Below are positions 1-7,054 of a stretch of DNA of 15,027 bases, in pieces. How positions within the stretch are numbered: position 1 is the first letter of the stretch; each line of letters opens with the position of its first letter. The notes under the pieces are model-generated. The model worked only from the letters and a program-made list of their open reading frames with translations. It had not been told where the DNA came from and searched no databases. Position numbers and translations under genes: made by a program. The stretch spans positions 1 through 15,027 of the forward strand of contig JAIPER010000039.1 of NCBI GenBank assembly GCA_021737115.1, in the 5' to 3' direction. Source of the stretch: Desulfohalobiaceae bacterium. GTDB lineage: Bacteria > Desulfobacterota > Desulfovibrionia > Desulfovibrionales > Desulfothermaceae.

Positions 1-675
1 AAGTTTGTCTTTCTCTATCCCCCTTCGACTGAAGGCGATTCTCAAATTGCGGCCGATCCCGGGGCAGACGCCAAACCCTCTGGACCGGAATCTCCCCGGC
101 TCCCCGTTCCGGAAACCGCCAGTAAACGGAAACCGATTTTCCTGCTCTTGCTCCTGCTCCTGGTGGTCCTCTTGGCGGCTGCTTACCTGTATTACCCGCA
201 GCTAAAGGCTGTCCTGCCCTTTCTGGGCGAATCCTCTTCACCAACAGACCTCTCCCGGAAAACCGAGGACCCCCTCCCTGATCTCAGCCGGATAACCTTC
301 ACCGATGTCAGGCAATACATGGTCAACAACGACAATATCGGCCAGTTATTGATCATCGAAGGAAACACGGTCAACCAGTCACAAACCCCTGTCGAAATGG
401 TCAAGATCCAGGCGGAAATCTTTGACGGTGCCGGCCGGGGACTGAAAAGCAAAACCTTTTATTGCGGCAATACCCTCTCTTTGTTCCAACTCCAGGTGCT
501 CGACCGCCAGGAGATGGAGACAGCCCTTAAGTCAAGAGTCGGGGTGCTGACCAACAACAGCAACCTCCAGCCCGGCCAGGAAGTCTCCTTCATGACGGTA
601 TTTTACAATCCTCCTCCGGAGATGGCTGAATTCAGCCTGAAGGTCATCCAGGCCAATCCGGTCACTCAGGATTGA
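1..675 (+). CDS. DUF3426 membrane-anchored protein, C-terminal part (5' end outside window)
   Basis: The frame is open from the left edge to the TGA at 673-675, so the N-terminus is missing. A start inside the window (for example the TTG at 148) would cut into the hydrophobic segment and is unlikely. Visible in order are a Pro/Ser/Glu-rich linker (window residues about 7-47), a Lys/Arg stop (SKRKP), one transmembrane helix rich in Leu, Val and Ala (about 49-68), and a C-terminal domain of about 140 residues with the DUF3426 pattern (an IIEGNTVNQSQTP strand, FYCGNTLSLFQLQVL, GVLTNNSN). Family members usually begin with an MJ0042-type zinc ribbon, which would lie off the window. The function of the family is unknown; the domain is probably extracytoplasmic. 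radA starts 16 nt downstream on the same strand, so the two are likely cotranscribed. Confidence 0.82.
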   Translation, partial: KFVFLYPPSTEGDSQIAADPGADAKPSGPESPRLPVPETASKRKPIFLLLLLLLVVLLAAAYLYYPQLKAVLPFLGESSSPTDLSRKTEDPLPDLSRITFTDVRQYMVNNDNIGQLLIIEGNTVNQSQTPVEMVKIQAEIFDGAGRGLKSKTFYCGNTLSLFQLQVLDRQEMETALKSRVGVLTNNSNLQPGQEVSFMTVFYNPPPEMAEFSLKVIQANPVTQD

Positions 676-691
676 CCCCCAGGATCAGAAA

Positions 692-2050
692 ATGTCCAAG
701 CCCGTCTACAGATGCACTGCCTGCTTTGCCGAGCTGAAACAGTGGCAGGGACAGTGTCTGAAATGCAAAGAATGGGGCACGGTCAAAGAGGTCTCCGGAA
801 GCAGCGAAGGGCGAGGAAGGCCTTCTCCAGGGGCTGCCAACCTCCCAACTTATCTGGAAGATTTGGCAATTGAGCAGGACCGCAAAGTGAGCACCGGTTC
901 AGAAGCCGTTGACTCCTTGCTCGGACAGGGCATCCCCCCCGGCTCGGTTTTGCTGCTCAGCGGGGAACCGGGGATGGGAAAATCCACCTTTTTGCTGCAG
1001 CTTGCCTCCAGATTGAATCAAATGGGTCACAAGGGATTGTATGTCTCCGGTGAAGAGTCCCTGGGCCAGATCAGGCAGAGGAGTGAACGTCTGGGGCTTC
1101 TCGAACGCGGTCCTCTGTTTTTGAACACCACCTCCTGCGACGACATCCTGGCTGTTTTGGAAAAATCTTCTCCAGCTGTGGTGGTGGTCGACTCCGTGCA
1201 GACCATGCACGCCGGTTCGGCCGAAGGGATTCCGGGCAGCGTCTCCCAGGTCCGGGCCGTGTCCTCTCTGCTTGTGGAAGCGGTCAAGAGGGCCGGGATC
1301 GTGCTCTTTCTGGTGGGCCACGTCACCAAAGAGGGTCAGATCGCCGGTCCCAAACTCCTGGAACACATGGTGGATACGGTTCTCTACCTGGAAGGCGACA
1401 AACAGCATCTTTTCAGGATCATCCGGGTGGTCAAGAACCGTTTCGGGCCGACCAGCAACATCCTGGTCTTGAAGATGATGGACAGCGGCCTTCAGATCGT
1501 TAACGACCCCTCCACCTTTTTTCTGGAAGCCAGAGACCCGTCCCTTTCCGGAACCGCCCTGATCATGGCCCGGGAGGGCCACAAGTCTTTCGTCATTGAG
1601 GTTCAGTCCCTGGTGAGCCGCAGCTTTCTGACCATGCCCAGGCGGACGGCTCTCGGGTTGGACACCAACCGCTTGAACCTTCTTTTGGCCATTGCTGAAA
1701 AAAAACTTTCCCTCAAGCTCGGCCAGATGGATATCTACGCCAAGATCGGCGGGGGGCTCAAGATAGAAGAACCCAGCCTCGACCTTGGCTTGACCGCCGC
1801 GATCCTCTCCTCGTACTTTGATCGCTGCCTCCCGGAGAAAGGGGTCTTCTGGGGGGAGGTGGACCTAAACGGCCAGGTCAGACCGGTGGTCGGCCATGAA
1901 GAGCGGCTCAGGCAGGCCCGCATGCTCAAATACCGGCCCATTATCTGCCCGGCCGGTCCAGGATCCCGGGAAGAAGACGCCGATCGGGATCTGATTTTAA
2001 TCAGGAACATACTCGACCTGCCCCAGAAACTCTTCGGCAAGAAGCCCTGA
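692..2050 (+). CDS. radA: DNA repair protein RadA
   Basis: RadA is a RecA-like ATPase that promotes branch migration and processing of recombination intermediates in the cytoplasm. All family landmarks are present in 452 residues, the usual length. They are an N-terminal zinc finger (C8-x2-C11-x10-C22-x2-C25), a Walker A motif GEPGMGKST (91-99), the VSGEE element (118-122), a Walker B VVVVD ending at D167, the RadA-specific KNRFG motif (248-252), and a C-terminal Lon-protease-like domain (about 270-440, with PRRTALG and a GGLKIEEPSLDLG segment). The ATG at 692 is supported by AGGA at 681-684. The gene follows the DUF3426 gene by 16 nt. A strong hairpin lies just after the stop. Nothing looks damaged. 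Confidence 0.97.
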   Translation: MSKPVYRCTACFAELKQWQGQCLKCKEWGTVKEVSGSSEGRGRPSPGAANLPTYLEDLAIEQDRKVSTGSEAVDSLLGQGIPPGSVLLLSGEPGMGKSTFLLQLASRLNQMGHKGLYVSGEESLGQIRQRSERLGLLERGPLFLNTTSCDDILAVLEKSSPAVVVVDSVQTMHAGSAEGIPGSVSQVRAVSSLLVEAVKRAGIVLFLVGHVTKEGQIAGPKLLEHMVDTVLYLEGDKQHLFRIIRVVKNRFGPTSNILVLKMMDSGLQIVNDPSTFFLEARDPSLSGTALIMAREGHKSFVIEVQSLVSRSFLTMPRRTALGLDTNRLNLLLAIAEKKLSLKLGQMDIYAKIGGGLKIEEPSLDLGLTAAILSSYFDRCLPEKGVFWGEVDLNGQVRPVVGHEERLRQARMLKYRPIICPAGPGSREEDADRDLILIRNILDLPQKLFGKKP

Positions 2051-2051
2051 A

Positions 2052-2097
2052 ATTCAGTTTGCGCCTCCGGGTTTTAAGCCCAGAGGCGCAAACTGAA
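2052..2097 (+). terminator. Long hairpin after radA, possible terminator without U-tract
   Basis: Left arm 2052-2067 pairs perfectly over 16 bp with 2082-2097. After one C/A mismatch, GGG/CCC pairs continue the stem toward a short TTTTAAG loop. It begins 2 nt after the radA stop. No T-run follows (the next bases are ATGATAGG), so it is not a classic intrinsic terminator on either strand. It could instead protect the 3' end of the mRNA or be a repeat-derived palindrome. Confidence 0.5.
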
Positions 2098-2113
2098 TAT
2101 GATAGGCTATTTT

Positions 2114-2205
2114 TATACTGATCCAACTATGCTTTTACCCAAATCAACCTCTTTGATGCTGAAATAATCAGTTCTCGCTGGTAAAACCAACATTGGATCA
2201 GTATA
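2114..2205. repeat. 92-bp element with inverted ends (MITE-like)
   Basis: The ends are a perfect 13-bp inverted pair (tatactgatccaa at 2114-2126 and its complement at 2193-2205). After a 6-bp mismatch the pairing resumes with TTTTACC (2133-2139) and GGTAAAA (2180-2186). Inside lie two small stems: ATCAA/TTGAT (2143-2147, 2153-2157) and CTGA/TCAG (2159-2162, 2168-2171). The whole could fold as a closed stem with two side hairpins. The flanks read TATA on both sides of CTGATCCAA...TTGGATCAG, compatible with a TA target duplication. It has no coding capacity, and I cannot tell whether it occurs elsewhere in the genome. Confidence 0.55.
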
Positions 2206-2211
2206 TAAATC

Positions 2212-2281
2212 CAGACTTCGTACACCTGTACCAATTATGAGAGTTAACTGCTTAAAATGATTGATTTGACTTCAAAATTGG
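2212..2281 (+). repeat. 70-bp intergenic repeat, copy 1
   Basis: This copy matches 6856-6925 at 64 of 70 positions without gaps. It contains the palindrome AGTTAACT and a CCAATT...AATTGG pair (2231-2236, 2276-2281). It starts 6 bp after the MITE-like element and lies between two convergent genes. It is non-coding in both copies. Confidence 0.85.
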
Positions 2282-2365
2282 TCATTTCAAAGTTTACAGG
2301 TGTCAGCCCTGCCTCTGGCCGCAGACGCCCAGTTTGATCAATAAAGAAACTTTGAGTCACCTCCT

Positions 2366-2439
2366 CCGTCATTCCGGCGGAGGCCGGAATCCAGTCTGAA
2401 AATGTAAGAACTTGACCCCGGCCTACGCCGGGGTGACGG
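2366..2439. repeat. REP-like double-hairpin element
   Basis: Two GC-rich hairpins lie head to tail: ATTCCGGC/GCCGGAAT with a 4-nt loop (2371-2378, 2383-2390) and CCCCGGC/GCCGGGG with a 4-nt loop (2416-2422, 2427-2433). They are enclosed by CCGTCA (2366-2371) and TGACGG (2434-2439). The wording (GTCATTCCGG, CCGGAATCCAG, CCGGGGTGACGG) is of a kind I recognise from dispersed intergenic repeats of many proteobacteria. Copy number here cannot be judged from one window. Confidence 0.6.
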
Positions 2440-2611
2440 ACAAAGAAAAATCAAGTTTCATATGAGGAAAGGCAAAATCCGCAAACTGAAACCTGAAACC
2501 TCAAAAATGGGTGCGTAAAGATGAAGATGTCCAAAATTTTCACCAAATTTTAGATGTTGGCAAAGAGATCTGAAATCTCAAGGGCAAGCCGGCAATCAGG
2601 ATTCTAACCCC

Positions 2612-4306
2612 CTAGTTTCCCTGGAGCAGGTAAGCGTTGTAGCCCATCATGTTCAACATGGAGACAAGATACGGATCGTCCTGGCCTTTGGATAACAAGT
2701 AGAACTCCCCTGAGGGAAAAGAAATCCGGAAGACAGACAGACGCAGGGAGACGCTGATTTCATCCGTCTGATACAGCTTGATCTGCAAAGACTCCTCTCT
2801 GGCCCGCCCCTGGACCTTGAGGACCGGAAAGACCGAAGCAAAGCCCCCGCGGACATCCATAAGCGGCAACTCGTCTTGAGGGAGAATGGCCTTCAACTCC
2901 GGCAAAAAATCGGACCGGGACAGAGTGGGGACAAACAGGTTGTCCCGGTTGGGAGAGAGAGGGGCCTGCCAGCCCTGGATGCCGTGAGCACCGATTACGG
3001 GGATCAGATAGTTGACCCCCATACTTTGCAGAAATCCGATCAACAGGCCCGGAGGGCCCGCCTTTTTTTTCCTGGAAGAATCGAACAGATAAAACCTGAC
3101 CTCTCCCTGCAGACGGTTGGCCAGCAAACAGTTCGACTCCAACTCCAGGCTTCCCCCCTGAAAATTCAAAATGAGCCGTTTGTCCGGCGGCCAGAAGATG
3201 AGCCGCGGTCTGGTGATCTCCTCCAGATGGCGAAAGACCTCGTTCCGCTCCCAGGACTCGGGGATGAGGCAGGTTTTCAAGCCGGCCCCGGAAAACTCCA
3301 GTTCATCCCTGTTGTCTTGCAGGGCTCCCGGCACAAAAAGTATCGAATCCCCCCATTTGGTCCTGGCCAGACCCATATGTTCCAGATTGATCCTGATCCA
3401 GCTCTGACTGCTTCCCGGCAGGAGGATTTCGCTGCCCGAGACGAAATCCAGTCCTGTCTGTTCCAGGATGGACTGGACCAGGTCCTTTTCAGGGATTTCG
3501 CCAGCCTCCAGGACCGGAGGCACCTGATCCAGGCCGGAGCGTCCTCTTTCTGAGGGTTTTTCCTCGGAGGCTCTGTTCTGCAGGCCGGTCTCCCGGACCT
3601 GTGCCGCTCCCTTTTGTCCGCGGGCGCCGGCCAGTGCAGAGGGCAGCGGCACACGCAGTTTTTGCCCGGTTACGATGCGGTCGATATCCTTCAGCCCGGG
3701 ATTCAAGCGACGAAAAATACGAAGATATTGCTCCAGTTCGACCTTTTTCGACAAACCGGTCTCTTCCCGCAGGATCTGAAGGACTGTATCCCCGGGTTTG
3801 ATCCGGTAATCCATGCTCTGGACAGAGCCTGCATCCCCCCGGCCCGGTTGGCGAAGGCCCTGTTTTCCGTTCTTTGTTTTTAAGCCCTGCAAAGTCCCTG
3901 GTAAGTGCAAAGGATCTCCCGGCTTTACGCGATCGAGATCCTCGAGTTGGGGATTGAGGGTCCTGACAACGGCTTCCATCTCTTCAAGCCTGTTCTCCGG
4001 AACATTAAAATCTCGCAGGATGGCGTAGACATAATCCCCTTTTTCGATTGTGTATGTAAAGACATCCTCCTTTTTGGTCAGAGCCTTTCTCTTCTCAAAT
4101 CTCAGTTCGTAGACCAGGTCCGAGGCAAAAGCCCACCTGCCGCCGAGAAACAGAAAAACAAGCAAAACGGTACAGACAAGCCGCGAGAGCGGCCTAAAGC
4201 TTGATTGCGAAAAGTGCAAAACCGCTTCCGGATTTGCCCCCGGCCGCGCTAGTCCCGTCAACCGGTCTTGAACGATCCCCATGTTCCCACGCTTCTTATC
4301 CATCAT
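2612..4306 (-). CDS. Exported protein with two LysM domains and an unrecognised C-terminal region
   Basis: The full frame gives 564 residues. A basic N-terminus leads to a hydrophobic helix (about 43-56) and a plausible signal peptidase site after AFA (61/62). Two LysM-type modules follow, about 83-136 (YTIEKGDYV... ending KPGDPLHLP) and 165-220 (YRIKPGDTV... ending VTGQKLRVP), separated by a Gly/Lys-rich linker. LysM modules bind peptidoglycan glycans. The remaining 300 or so residues match no family I recognise. The first ATG overlaps the ligase stop (ATGATG, 4-bp overlap), suggesting translational coupling. A TTG at 4217-4219 (residue 30), with GGAAG 5 nt upstream, would give a more normal signal-peptide length and is a real alternative. 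It is the last gene of a three-gene minus-strand operon. It probably acts in the periplasm. Confidence 0.8.
   Translation of the reverse strand: MMDKKRGNMGIVQDRLTGLARPGANPEAVLHFSQSSFRPLSRLVCTVLLVFLFLGGRWAFASDLVYELRFEKRKALTKKEDVFTYTIEKGDYVYAILRDFNVPENRLEEMEAVVRTLNPQLEDLDRVKPGDPLHLPGTLQGLKTKNGKQGLRQPGRGDAGSVQSMDYRIKPGDTVLQILREETGLSKKVELEQYLRIFRRLNPGLKDIDRIVTGQKLRVPLPSALAGARGQKGAAQVRETGLQNRASEEKPSERGRSGLDQVPPVLEAGEIPEKDLVQSILEQTGLDFVSGSEILLPGSSQSWIRINLEHMGLARTKWGDSILFVPGALQDNRDELEFSGAGLKTCLIPESWERNEVFRHLEEITRPRLIFWPPDKRLILNFQGGSLELESNCLLANRLQGEVRFYLFDSSRKKKAGPPGLLIGFLQSMGVNYLIPVIGAHGIQGWQAPLSPNRDNLFVPTLSRSDFLPELKAILPQDELPLMDVRGGFASVFPVLKVQGRAREESLQIKLYQTDEISVSLRLSVFRISFPSGEFYLLSKGQDDPYLVSMLNMMGYNAYLLQGN
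4217..4229 (-). promoter_or_regulatory. Alternative TTG start with GGAAG ribosome site for the LysM gene
   Basis: On the minus strand GGAAG (4225-4229) lies 5 nt before a TTG (4217-4219) in the LysM frame. Starting here removes 29 residues and leaves a short n-region before the hydrophobic core, closer to a typical signal peptide. The overlapping ATG at 4304-4306 remains possible through coupling with the ligase. Confidence 0.35.
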
Positions 4307-6042
4307 TCAGCAGCGTTGTCTTCCTCGTCCCTGAGCACCCTTCTCAAGACCTTGCCCACGGCCGAGACCGGTAATTCATCACGAAATTCAATACTGCGCG
4401 GTCTCTTGTACCCGGCCAGTCTCTCTCTGCAAAATTCAAGCAGTTCCTGCTCCGTACACTCTTCGCCCTCGACCGGCTGGACAAAGGCCTTGACCTCCTC
4501 GCCGCTCTTTTCGCTGGGCACCCCGACCACCGCGGCCAGAGCAACCTTGGGGTGCTGGTAGAGCACCTCTTCCACCTCTCGGGGATAACAGTTGAAGCCC
4601 CCGACCAGGATAACGTCTTTTTTGCGGTCGGTGATGACCAGATAGCCCTCCGGGTCCTTATGTCCGATATCCCCGGTCAGGAAAAAACGTCGTCCTTCGA
4701 TTTCCCGGAAAGACTCGGCGTCCGCTTCCGGTTTTTGCCAGTATCCGGGCATGACCTGGGGTCCGTGAACCGCAATCTCTCCGTCTTCACCCTGGGCCAG
4801 TTCCTTCTGCCCGGTCTTCTGGTCCACGATCTTGATCACCGTGTTCGGCAGGGCATAGCCTACCGAACCGAGACGCCGCTGTTTCCTGTTGGTGGGATTA
4901 ACGGTGATGACCGGAGAAGTCTCGCTCAGGCCGTATCCTTCGATAATGAGCGATCCGGTCTTGTCCTCGAATCGTTGGCAGAGTTCCCGGGGCAGGGGGG
5001 CGCCGCCGGAAACACAGAGCATGATGGAGCTCAAGTCGTAGCGCTCCAGGCGGGGATGATTGACAAAGGCCGAAAAAATCGTGGGCACGGCCACCAGCAG
5101 AGTCGGCCTGGAGTGCTCCACCGCCTTCAAGACATCGCTGAACGGGGGCTTCCCGGCCCTGGGATCGGGGATGCAGACCAGCCTGCTGCCGGACGCACAG
5201 GCGGCCAGCATGCAGGCGCTCAGCCCGAAAATATGGTACCAGGGCAGGACACCGAGATAGCAGTGGTATCCTCCGGGACGGAGCTTCTCCGGTTCGCTTC
5301 CGGATTCATGGGGCAAGCGGGCCCATTCGTCTATGGCCTGGACCTGAAAGACCAGGTTGCTGTGGGTCAGGGCCGCCCCTTTGGGAACCCCGGTGGTCCC
5401 CCCGGTATAGATGATCAGGGCCGGATCGGTCCCCGGATCGATGTCCGCCGGGCTGGTGTCCGGGGATGTCCTGTCGGTGACCTGGTCAAAAAAGAAATGT
5501 CCCGGTTCATGATTCCTGGCCCGGGGGATCTTACCGAAAAGGCTCCCCAGGAAACCCTTGGCTTTCGGTAAAGAGGACCTGATGTTGCAGATGACTACGG
5601 TCCGGACTTCGGTATCCTGGATCGCCTCCACCGTCACCGGATAGAATCTGGGGTGATCCATGCAGAAGACCGCCCTGGCCCCGCAGTCTTTGAGCTGATA
5701 GCCGAGTTCAGACGCGGTGTACATGGGGTTGCAGGTGACGCAGATTGCGCCGGTTTTGATGATCCCGAAAAAAATACTCGGATAATGAGGCAGATTGGGC
5801 AAAAAAACCGCCACCCGGTCTCCTTTGTGCACCCCTTGGGATCTCAAAAAGGCGGCGATCCGTTCCGCTGTCTGTTTGACCTGAAGAAAAGTCTGTTTTT
5901 GTCCTTGAAACAGTGTGTAGGCCTGATCCGGATAAAGCCTGGCCGTCTCATCCAGCAGGGAAAAAAGGGGCTTCTCAAAGCCGGATATTTCCAGGGGTAT
6001 CTCCCGGGGCCTGTTCACCTCGCGCATCGCATCACTGCCCAT
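4303..6042 (-). CDS. FadD-like long-chain fatty acid-CoA ligase (AMP-forming)
   Basis: This ANL-superfamily enzyme would activate a carboxylic acid, most likely a long-chain fatty acid, to an acyl-adenylate and then an acyl-CoA. The frame is open further upstream, but the ATG at 6040-6042 is chosen because a perfect GGAGG (6049-6053) lies 6 nt before it. This gives 579 residues, close to E. coli FadD (561). Visible are the phosphate loop YTGGTTGVPKG (212-222), YGLSETSP (370-377), TGD (456-458), the hinge region DRKKDVILVGG (472-482) and the catalytic lysine K564 in AVGKVLRR. The gene overlaps the Mut7-C gene by 11 bp and the LysM gene by 4 bp. The substrate is not provable from sequence; medium-chain or aromatic acids are possible. 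The fatty acid could serve beta-oxidation, lipid recycling or turnover of a fatty signal. Confidence 0.9.
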   Translation of the reverse strand: MGSDAMREVNRPREIPLEISGFEKPLFSLLDETARLYPDQAYTLFQGQKQTFLQVKQTAERIAAFLRSQGVHKGDRVAVFLPNLPHYPSIFFGIIKTGAICVTCNPMYTASELGYQLKDCGARAVFCMDHPRFYPVTVEAIQDTEVRTVVICNIRSSLPKAKGFLGSLFGKIPRARNHEPGHFFFDQVTDRTSPDTSPADIDPGTDPALIIYTGGTTGVPKGAALTHSNLVFQVQAIDEWARLPHESGSEPEKLRPGGYHCYLGVLPWYHIFGLSACMLAACASGSRLVCIPDPRAGKPPFSDVLKAVEHSRPTLLVAVPTIFSAFVNHPRLERYDLSSIMLCVSGGAPLPRELCQRFEDKTGSLIIEGYGLSETSPVITVNPTNRKQRRLGSVGYALPNTVIKIVDQKTGQKELAQGEDGEIAVHGPQVMPGYWQKPEADAESFREIEGRRFFLTGDIGHKDPEGYLVITDRKKDVILVGGFNCYPREVEEVLYQHPKVALAAVVGVPSEKSGEEVKAFVQPVEGEECTEQELLEFCRERLAGYKRPRSIEFRDELPVSAVGKVLRRVLRDEEDNAAE

Positions 6043-6850
6043 TGTCTCCCTCCGGTCTGTTGCAATTTCCCAGGGCCTGTGTTTTCCATCGATCTGTCCA
6101 CCTTCCTGGCTCCTCACCCACTGCGTCTTCGATCCGGCGAAGCAGTTTTTCCTGGTGTGAGCCGGCCCAGTAGATACGCCGACAGTCAGGGCAGATGGAA
6201 AACTCCTGAAAGTATTTCCTGGTCTTTGGTTCAAGACGGTGAATTATAGCCTGCTTGTCCACTTTGCGCAGCAGGCTGTTGCAGCGCAAGCACCTGCTGA
6301 ACAAGTCAAATGGAGGGTGAAGTCCAAAAAAATGAAGGACTTCTCCAAGCTGAGCATCCGGTTCTTCGGCCCGCACAAAAAGACCCCAGGTAACGGTTTT
6401 CCTTTTGAGCAGCCCGATATCCTTGGTCAGGACGATGCGCTTCTCCGCATGGGCCAGGGCTGCGATCCGATGATCGCGCCAGGTCCAGTGATAGGCCGTG
6501 TCAAAGCCCAGGCTGCGCAGCAGCATGGCTATTTTCCCGACATTGACGTCCACAACGAATTGAAAGCATGGCACCGGCTCAGGTCTCAGCAGCGTGCTCC
6601 GGCGGGGGTCGACGGGAGGGACGAGCGGCTTGATCACCAGGACGTCCCCTCTGGAAACGATGAAGTCAAAGCCGACCTTGTGGTTGTTGGCACGGATTTC
6701 ACCGATTTCGGTATGCGGAGGCCCCAGGGACTCGATCAGGTCCTTGACCGAGGTCCTCCGCTCCAGATGGTACCTGATCCGACCATCCGGCTTGTCATTC
6801 GCTAAAAAATAGTTTAAGCCCCCTTGGAAATAAAGCGTGCAAAAGGACAT
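6032..6850 (-). CDS. Ubiquitin-like domain plus Mut7-C PIN-like RNase domain protein
   Basis: The protein has 272 residues in the Ub-Mut7-C / Mut7-C arrangement. Residues about 4-78 match the beta-grasp Ub-Mut7C module (FQGGLNYFL, TSVKDLIESLGPPHTEIG, then the GDVLVIKPL strand). Residues about 94-235 match the Mut7-C PIN-like domain: FVVDVNVGK with D101, then D117 and D126, and VLTKDIGLL with D144 as candidate metal-binding acids. A zinc ribbon follows (C187-x2-C190 ... C220-x2-C223) with the YWAGSH segment. The family is predicted to be an RNase, but its targets in bacteria are not established. No strong ribosome site precedes the ATG at 6848-6850, yet the N-terminal domain starts right there. 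It is the first gene of the minus-strand operon, and a 70-bp repeat lies just upstream of its start. Confidence 0.88.
   Translation of the reverse strand: MSFCTLYFQGGLNYFLANDKPDGRIRYHLERRTSVKDLIESLGPPHTEIGEIRANNHKVGFDFIVSRGDVLVIKPLVPPVDPRRSTLLRPEPVPCFQFVVDVNVGKIAMLLRSLGFDTAYHWTWRDHRIAALAHAEKRIVLTKDIGLLKRKTVTWGLFVRAEEPDAQLGEVLHFFGLHPPFDLFSRCLRCNSLLRKVDKQAIIHRLEPKTRKYFQEFSICPDCRRIYWAGSHQEKLLRRIEDAVGEEPGRWTDRWKTQALGNCNRPEGDNGQ
6049..6053 (-). promoter_or_regulatory. GGAGG ribosome binding site fixing the ligase start
   Basis: Read on the minus strand, GGAGG is followed by 6 nt and the ATG at 6040-6042. The site lies inside the end of the Mut7-C gene. It decides against the earlier in-frame start at 6234, which would overlap the upstream gene by about 200 bp. 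Confidence 0.8.
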
Positions 6851-6855
6851 AACTT

Positions 6856-6925
6856 CAGACTTCGTGCACCCATGCCGATTATGAGAGTTAACTGCTTAAA
6901 ATGATTGACTTGACTTCAAAATTGG
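6856..6925 (+). repeat. 70-bp intergenic repeat, copy 2, adjoining the Mut7-C start codon
   Basis: It matches 2212-2281 at 64 of 70 positions. Four of the six differences cluster at 6866-6874; the central 40 bases are almost unchanged. It ends 5 bp before the start codon of the minus-strand gene at 6850, so on the minus strand it makes up the immediate upstream region and contains CATAAT, a possible -10 element. The CCAATT/AATTGG pair of copy 1 becomes CCGATT/AATTGG, which still pairs through a G-U wobble. Confidence 0.85.
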
Positions 6926-6929
6926 ACAT

Positions 6930-6948
6930 AATATCATAACCTGATATT
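6930..6948. repeat. Small AT-rich inverted repeat
   Basis: AATATCA (6930-6936) and TGATATT (6942-6948) are perfect complements around a 5-nt loop, directly after repeat copy 2. It could be a protein-binding dyad in the divergent gap. No known operator is recognised. Confidence 0.35.
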
Positions 6949-7023
6949 TGCCCAAAAAAATATCCAAACTTTGGAGTACGGGAAAGAGCCCTGAAATTAT
7001 GAAAACCTCAATTCATAACGACC

Positions 7024-7054
7024 CTAAGTGCTCTGGTTCGTTAAGCGCACTAAG
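7024..7054 (+). promoter_or_regulatory. Imperfect dyad in the leader of the M48 protease gene
   Basis: CTaAGTGCtCT and its imperfect complement AGcGCACTaAG (AGTGC at 7027-7031, GCACT at 7047-7051) match at 9 of 11 arm positions. TATAAG at 7055-7060 right after it could be a -10 element, but no convincing -35 is seen. An operator or a leader hairpin is possible; the dyad is short enough to be chance. Confidence 0.25.

Larger units (their letters stand above)
2051..2611. other. Gene-free, palindrome-rich gap between convergent genes
   Basis: This 561-base stretch separates radA from the convergent LysM gene, and I see no credible gene in it. It holds, in order, a long hairpin (2052-2097), a 92-bp element with inverted ends (2114-2205), one copy of a 70-bp repeat (2212-2281), a 9-bp inverted pair ACACCTGTA/TACAGGTGT (2222-2230 and 2295-2303), and a REP-like palindrome (2366-2439) with GAAACTT/AAGTTTC flanks. 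A small dyad GAGAT/ATCTC (2565-2569, 2575-2579) could act as a weak terminator for the minus-strand operon, since it is followed by TTT on that strand. The base composition is more AT-rich than the flanking genes. Confidence 0.7.

Noticed and set aside
2876..3553. 225-codon open frame on the plus strand
   Set aside because: Antisense shadow of the LysM gene without recognisable content.
4552..5571. 339-codon open frame on the plus strand
   Set aside because: Antisense to the acyl-CoA ligase, which has all its motifs. The frame has no domain and no ribosome site.
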